Source: JBDHRG01 sp039807445
GTDB lineage: Bacteria; Pseudomonadota; Gammaproteobacteria; Competibacterales; Competibacteraceae
Direction: 5' to 3'
Length of the DNA: 16,691 nucleotides
Assembly (NCBI GenBank): GCA_039807445.1
Contig: JBDHRG010000077.1
Span: 1-16,691, forward strand
Position 1 is the stretch's first letter, and the number at the start of each line of letters is the position of its first letter. Both the position numbers and the translations under genes were made by a program. The notes under the pieces were generated by a model that worked only from the letters and a program-made list of their open reading frames with translations, made no database searches and was not told where the DNA came from. Below, piece after piece: positions 12,268 through 16,691 of the stretch.

Positions 12268-14688
12268 TCAGACATCGAGGTTCAACGCCGACAGTGCGTT
12301 CTGCTCGATGAAGTCGCGGCGCGGTTCGACCTCGTCGCCCATCAGCGTGGTGAACACTTCGTCGGCGGCGATCGCGTCCTCGATGTGCACCTTCAGCAGG
12401 CGGCGTGTCTCAGGGTTCATCGTCGTCTCCCACAACTGCTCGGGATTCATCTCGCCGAGGCCCTTGTAGCGCTGGACGTGCTGGCCGCGCTTGGCTTCCT
12501 CGAGCAGCCATTCGACCGCCTGTTTCAGACTCGGCACCGGCTGCACACGCTCGCCGCGGCGCACGGTGGTTTCGGCGCCGAACAGCCCTTCGAGCTTGGC
12601 GCCGAGCCTGGCGATAGCCTCGTACTCGGGCGAGTCGAAGAATTCGGCGCCCAGGCGAGTCTGGCGCGTCAGGCCGTGCAGCTTCGCACCGACCACCAGT
12701 ACCGAACCCTCGCCGCCCTCGCGCGGCTGCAGCTCGGCGACGTAGCTGGCTTTTTCGCCTTCGCGCGCATTGAGTCGCTGCACCAGCTCGGTGATCCAGG
12801 CGGCGTCGAGCGTACCACCGGCGCGCAGTTGCCCCGGGTGCACGCGCGGCAGGTGCACCAGCAGCTCGAGCACCGCGGCGTCGAAGCGTCGACTCAGGCG
12901 ACGGATGATCGCGGCGACCGCCATATGCTCGCGCGCCAGCTCCTCGAGCGCCAGCGCCCGCAGCGGCGGCGCCCCGGCGCCGATGTCGAGCTCGGCGCCG
13001 TCGAGCGCCACGGCCAGCAGATAGGCCGACAGCTCGCCGTCGTCCTTGACGTACTGCTCCTGCTTGCCCTTCTTGAGCTTGTACAGCGGCGGCTGGGCGA
13101 TGTAGATGTGGCCGCGCTCGACCAGCTCGCGCATCTGCCGGTAGAAGAAGGTCAGCAGCAGCGTGCGGATGTGCGAGCCGTCGACGTCGGCGTCGGTCAT
13201 GATGATGATGCGGTGGTAGCGCAGCTTGTCGGGGTCGAACTCCTCGCGGCCGATGCCGCAGCCGAGCGCGGTGATCAGCGTACCGACCTCCGCGGACTGC
13301 AGCATCTTGTCGAAGCGCGCCTTCTCGACGTTCAGGATCTTGCCCTTCAGCGGCAGAATCGCCTGGAACTTGCGGTCGCGGCCCTGCTTGGCCGAACCGC
13401 CGGCCGAATCGCCCTCGACCAGGAACAGTTCGGACAGCCCCGGGTCCTTTTCCTGGCAGTCGGCGAGCTTGCCGGGCAGGCCGGCGACGTCGAGCACGCC
13501 CTTGCGCCGCGTCATCTCGCGCGCGCGCCGTGCCGCTTCGCGCGCGCGCGCGGCTTCGACGATCTTGCCGGTGATCGAGCGCGCCTCGTTGGGCTTCTCG
13601 AGCAGGTAGGCCTGGAAGTGTTCGGCCATCAGCGACTCGACCACCGCCTTGACCTCGGACGACACGAGCTTGTCCTTGGTCTGCGACGAGAACTTCGGAT
13701 CGGGCACCTTGACCGACAGTACCGCCGTCAGCCCTTCGCGCGCATCGTCGCCGGTGGTCGCAACCTTGGCCTTCTTCAGGATCCCCTCGGCTTCCATGTA
13801 ATCGTTCAGCGTGCGCGTCAGCGCGGTGCGGAAGCCGGTCAGGTGCGTGCCGCCGTCACGCTGCGGGATGTTGTTGGTGAAGCAGAAGATGTTCTCCTGG
13901 TAGGAGTCGTTCCACTGCAGCGCCAGCTCGACCACGATGCCGTCCTTGTCGGCGTTCAGATAGAACACCGATTCGTTCAGCGGGGTTTTGTTGCGATTCA
14001 GATGTTCGACGAACGCCTTGATGCCGCCCTGGTATTCGAAGGTGTCGGACTTGCCGCTGCGCTCGTCCTCGAGGCGGATGCGCACGCCCGAGTTCAGGAA
14101 CGACAACTCGCGCAGACGCTTGGCGAGCACGTCGTAGTGAAACTCGAGGTTGGTGAAGGTCCGGGCGCTGGGCTTGAAGCGTACCTCGGTGCCGGTCAGC
14201 TCGGTGTCACCGATGGCCTTCAGCGGGTACTGCGGTTCGCCATGGCGGTAATCCTGCTGATAGAGGTGGCCGTCGCGGCGGATCGTCAGCTTCAGCGTCT
14301 CGGACAGCGCGTTGACCACCGACACGCCGACGCCGTGCAAACCGCCCGAGACCTTGTACGAGTTGTCGTCGAACTTCCCGCCGGCATGCAGCACGGTCAT
14401 GATGACTTCGGCCGCCGACACGCCTTCCTCGGGGTGGATGTCGACCGGGATGCCGCGGCCGTTGTCCGACACGCTGACCGAGTTGTCGCCGTGGATCACC
14501 ACGCGCACTTCGTCGCAGTAGCCGGCCAGCGCTTCGTCGATCGCGTTGTCGACAACTTCGAACACCATGTGGTGCAGGCCCGTGCCGTCATCGGTGTCGC
14601 CGATGTACATGCCGGGGCGCTTGCGGACCGCGTCCAGGCCCTTCAGGACCTTGATGTTCGAAGAGTTGTAAGTGCCAGTTTCGCTCAT
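12268..14688 (-). CDS. gyrB: DNA gyrase subunit B
   Basis: The 806-aa protein is the ATPase/TOPRIM subunit of DNA gyrase, which introduces negative supercoils. The GHKL ATPase shows EVVDNAIDEALAG (Glu44, Asn48), DNGRGIP (75-81) and GGLHGVGVSVVNALS. The transducer has the QRDGGTH segment (277-283). The TOPRIM domain shows VEGDSAGGSAKQGR (Glu425) and the metal-binding MTDADVDGSH (498-507). A long insert of roughly 170 residues follows before PSLKQAVEWLLEEAKRGQHVQRYKGLGEMNPEQLWET, as in gammaproteobacterial GyrB. The start is ATG 14688 with GGGGGAAG about 7 bp upstream. It lies 30 bp after recF and was probably cotranscribed with it. Confidence 0.98.
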   Translation of the reverse strand: MSETGTYNSSNIKVLKGLDAVRKRPGMYIGDTDDGTGLHHMVFEVVDNAIDEALAGYCDEVRVVIHGDNSVSVSDNGRGIPVDIHPEEGVSAAEVIMTVLHAGGKFDDNSYKVSGGLHGVGVSVVNALSETLKLTIRRDGHLYQQDYRHGEPQYPLKAIGDTELTGTEVRFKPSARTFTNLEFHYDVLAKRLRELSFLNSGVRIRLEDERSGKSDTFEYQGGIKAFVEHLNRNKTPLNESVFYLNADKDGIVVELALQWNDSYQENIFCFTNNIPQRDGGTHLTGFRTALTRTLNDYMEAEGILKKAKVATTGDDAREGLTAVLSVKVPDPKFSSQTKDKLVSSEVKAVVESLMAEHFQAYLLEKPNEARSITGKIVEAARAREAARRAREMTRRKGVLDVAGLPGKLADCQEKDPGLSELFLVEGDSAGGSAKQGRDRKFQAILPLKGKILNVEKARFDKMLQSAEVGTLITALGCGIGREEFDPDKLRYHRIIIMTDADVDGSHIRTLLLTFFYRQMRELVERGHIYIAQPPLYKLKKGKQEQYVKDDGELSAYLLAVALDGAELDIGAGAPPLRALALEELAREHMAVAAIIRRLSRRFDAAVLELLVHLPRVHPGQLRAGGTLDAAWITELVQRLNAREGEKASYVAELQPREGGEGSVLVVGAKLHGLTRQTRLGAEFFDSPEYEAIARLGAKLEGLFGAETTVRRGERVQPVPSLKQAVEWLLEEAKRGQHVQRYKGLGEMNPEQLWETTMNPETRRLLKVHIEDAIAADEVFTTLMGDEVEPRRDFIEQNALSALNLDV

Positions 14689-14718
14689 CGAAGCGCTTCC
14701 CCCAAAGGTGATCGATCA

Positions 14719-15807
14719 TTATACCACCCCGCTCCCGAGGCCCAGGATGCCGCGCTCGAGTCGGAACACGGCGCGGCTGCCCCACACGCCCTCGTCCAGG
14801 CCGTCGGGCTCGATCGCGGTGACGAACACTTGTGCGCCAACCTCGGCCAGACGCCGCATCACGCGCCCGCGGTGCGTGCGATCGAGTTCGGCCGGCAGAT
14901 CGTCGACCAGCAGCGTGCAGGCGGCATCGCGGTGGCGCCGGTACAGCTCCGCCTGCGCCAGCACCAGCGCGGTCACCAGCAGCTTGTGCTGGCCGCGCGA
15001 CAGCGCCTCGGTCGAGGGCCGGCTGTCGAGCCTGACGACGAAATCGGCGCGGTGCGGACCGCTGCGCGTATGGCCGAAGCGGCGGTCGATCTCGCGCCCT
15101 TCGGCCAGCACTTCGGCGAGCTCGCGCTCGTGGTGCCAGCCGCGGCGGTAGTCGAGCGTGACCGCCACCGGTCCCAGCAACGCCACCAGGTGCGGCGCCA
15201 GTGCGCCCTCGAGCTCGGTGCAGAAGCCGCGCCGCGCTGCGTCGAGCGCTGTGGCTGCGTGCGCGAGTTCTTCTTCCCACGCCACGATCGTGCGCAGTAC
15301 CCCGCTTTGGCGCAGCGCCGCATTGCGCTGGTGCAGCGCCGCTTCGTAGCGGCGCCAGCGGACGATGAAACGCGCATCGGCCTGGAACAGTCCCCAGTCG
15401 AGAAAACGCCGCCGGTGGCGCGGCCCGGCGTCGAGCAAGCGGTGGCTGTCGGGCGTCAGCAGCAGCAGCGGCAGCGCCTGCGCCAGCTCGGCCAGCGAGC
15501 GCGCCGCTTGCCCGGCGATGCGCACCTCCAGCACCTCGCCTTCGCGCTGCACACCGAGCGGCACCCGCCGACCATCCCCCTCGCCCACCATGCCGACGAC
15601 GCGGAAGCCCTTCTCGCCGTGCTGCACCAGCTCGGCGGTGCGACCTGCACGGAACGACTTCGCCCGACCGAGGAAATAGATCGCCTCCAGCAGGCTGGTC
15701 TTGCCGGAAGCGTTGTCGCCGAGGACCAGGTTCAGCTGCGCCGCGCAGGCGAGCCGCAGCTGGCGCAGATTGCGGAAGCGCTCGGTTTCGAGCGTGAGTA
15801 GCGGCAT
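14719..15807 (-). CDS. recF: DNA replication and repair protein RecF
   Basis: This 362-aa SMC-like ATPase helps load RecA at gaps and stalled forks with RecO and RecR. It begins with LTLETERFRNLRQL, followed by Walker A GDNASGKTS (30-38). The ABC-type signature LSRGQHKLLVTALVLAQ and Walker B TLLVDDLPAELD lie near the C-terminus. I chose ATG 15807 because it places the start just before the conserved first strand, as in other RecF proteins. GTG 15828 would add seven residues (MHSHGPA) and cannot be excluded, as neither has a strong ribosome site. It sits between dnaN (78-bp gap) and gyrB (30-bp gap). Confidence 0.95.
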   Translation of the reverse strand: MPLLTLETERFRNLRQLRLACAAQLNLVLGDNASGKTSLLEAIYFLGRAKSFRAGRTAELVQHGEKGFRVVGMVGEGDGRRVPLGVQREGEVLEVRIAGQAARSLAELAQALPLLLLTPDSHRLLDAGPRHRRRFLDWGLFQADARFIVRWRRYEAALHQRNAALRQSGVLRTIVAWEEELAHAATALDAARRGFCTELEGALAPHLVALLGPVAVTLDYRRGWHHERELAEVLAEGREIDRRFGHTRSGPHRADFVVRLDSRPSTEALSRGQHKLLVTALVLAQAELYRRHRDAACTLLVDDLPAELDRTHRGRVMRRLAEVGAQVFVTAIEPDGLDEGVWGSRAVFRLERGILGLGSGVV

Positions 15808-15885
15808 CGCGGGTCCGTGGCTGTGCACTCAGGCGATCAAGCTACGCCATCCATGAAGACTACACAGACTACGAGACACTGCAGC

Positions 15886-16691
15886 CTACAGCCGCATCGG
15901 CATCACGACGTACTTGCAACGCTCGCTCTCGGGGTCCTGGATCAGGCAGCTGGCATTGGCGTCGGTGAACGACAGCTTGATCAGCTCGCTCGGCAAGGCA
16001 CCGAGCGCATCGATCAGGTACGTGACGTTGAAGCCGATCTCGAAGGCTTCGCCGTTGTAGTTGATTTCGACCTCTTCCTCGGCCTCGTCCTGCTCCGGGT
16101 TGTGCGCCTGGACGCGCAGCAGCCAGTTCTCGGCTTGCAGGCGTATGCCGCGGTACTTCTCGTTCGACAGGATCGCGGCGCGCGCCAGCGCGGTGCGCAG
16201 CACGAGGCGGTCGGCGAGCACCACGCGGCTGCCTTCCTTCGGGATGACCCGCTGGTAATCCGGAAACTTCCCGTCGATCAGCTTGGACGTGAAGCGGATG
16301 TCGCCGAGCCTGACCTGGATGTGGTTGCTGCCGATGCGCAGCCGTGCGGGCTCGTCGTCGGTGCCGAGCAGACGCAGCAGTTCCTGCACGCCCTTGCGCG
16401 GCACGATCACAGCCAGCAGCTCGTCACGGCTGGCGACGGCCTCGGCCGAGCAGAACGCCAGGCGGTGGCCATCGGTGGCGACCGCCTTCAGCTCGCCGCC
16501 GGCATAATCGAGCAGCAAGCCATTGAGGTAATAGCGGACGTCCTGCTGCGCCATCGCGAAGTGCGTGCGCTCGATCATCGTCCGCAGCGTGATCTGCGCC
16601 AGGCTCAGCTCGATCTCGAAGGGCACGTCTTCGAGCGTCGGGAATTCCGCCGCCGGCAGCGTCGTCAGCACGAAGCGGCTGCGGCCACAGC
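15886..16691 (-). CDS. dnaN: DNA polymerase III beta sliding clamp, 5' end outside the window
   Basis: The frame is open to the right edge of the window, so about 268 C-terminal residues of the usual 367 are present. The segment near the edge (SRFVLTTLPAAEFPTLED) matches the middle of the first-to-second clamp domain. Later segments are QQDVRYYLNGLLLDYAGGELKAVATDGHRLAF, IVPRKGVQELLRLL, ISNEKYRG-like ILSNEKYRGIRL, and the C-terminal end YVVMPMRL that closes most DnaN proteins. The clamp encircles DNA and tethers polymerase III and other partners. An internal GTG at 16671 is not the true start. dnaA is expected upstream, beyond the window. Confidence 0.97.
   Translation of the reverse strand, partial: CGRSRFVLTTLPAAEFPTLEDVPFEIELSLAQITLRTMIERTHFAMAQQDVRYYLNGLLLDYAGGELKAVATDGHRLAFCSAEAVASRDELLAVIVPRKGVQELLRLLGTDDEPARLRIGSNHIQVRLGDIRFTSKLIDGKFPDYQRVIPKEGSRVVLADRLVLRTALARAAILSNEKYRGIRLQAENWLLRVQAHNPEQDEAEEEVEINYNGEAFEIGFNVTYLIDALGALPSELIKLSFTDANASCLIQDPESERCKYVVMPMRL

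Noticed and set aside
11839..15801. Plus-strand open frame of 1320 codons antisense to gyrB and recF
   Set aside because: It is a shadow of two conserved minus-strand genes. The translation has Leu/Gln/Arg/Val-rich antisense character and no family motifs.

Overview
The window looks like an origin-proximal piece of a GC-rich gammaproteobacterial chromosome. The right half carries dnaN, recF and gyrB on the minus strand. Convergent to them lies glyQ-glyS-gmhB-like-plsC on the plus strand. This is the gene order found next to dnaA in Pseudomonas-type gammaproteobacteria. GyrB has the gammaproteobacterial length (806 aa, long TOPRIM insert), glycyl-tRNA synthetase is the two-subunit bacterial type, and nitrogen control is classical NtrB/NtrC with sigma-54. 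Two perfect 16-bp parS sites and a tight cluster of DnaA boxes also fit an origin-proximal location. I cannot name the genus.

Layout, left to right. (1) 1-1300: the 3' end of a GntR/FCD-type regulator, an AT-rich intergenic region with a perfect palindrome, and an Asp/Glu/hydantoin racemase-superfamily protein that lacks both usual catalytic cysteines. (2) 1225-1519: a convergent gap with two hairpins and a parS that abuts the ntrC stop codon. (3) 1520-5641, minus strand: glnA, a terminator, an NtrC operator, then ntrB-ntrC. The glnA promoter region (5642-5933) has a clear sigma-54 -24/-12 element and two NtrC-like sites 30 bp apart. (4) 5934-7166, plus strand: a patatin-like phospholipase gene whose GTG start lies in a DnaA-box cluster and whose last codons contain the second parS. 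(5) 7281-11595, plus strand: glyQ-glyS (overlapping), a GmhB-like HAD protein with a degraded active site, and plsC. (6) 11682-11858, minus strand: a 58-aa orphan protein between terminators. (7) 12268-16691, minus strand: gyrB, recF and dnaN (5' end outside the window).

How the parts work together. NtrB senses nitrogen status through PII and phosphorylates NtrC, which activates sigma-54 transcription of glnA. The operator in front of ntrB suggests NtrC also controls its own operon. The right half is core replication, repair and translation machinery, plus phospholipid synthesis. No mobile elements, CRISPR arrays, rRNA or tRNA genes were seen. The least ordinary items are the patatin gene carrying both DnaA boxes and parS, the catalytically degraded GmhB-like protein, the cysteine-less racemase homologue, and the AT-rich palindrome near the left end.
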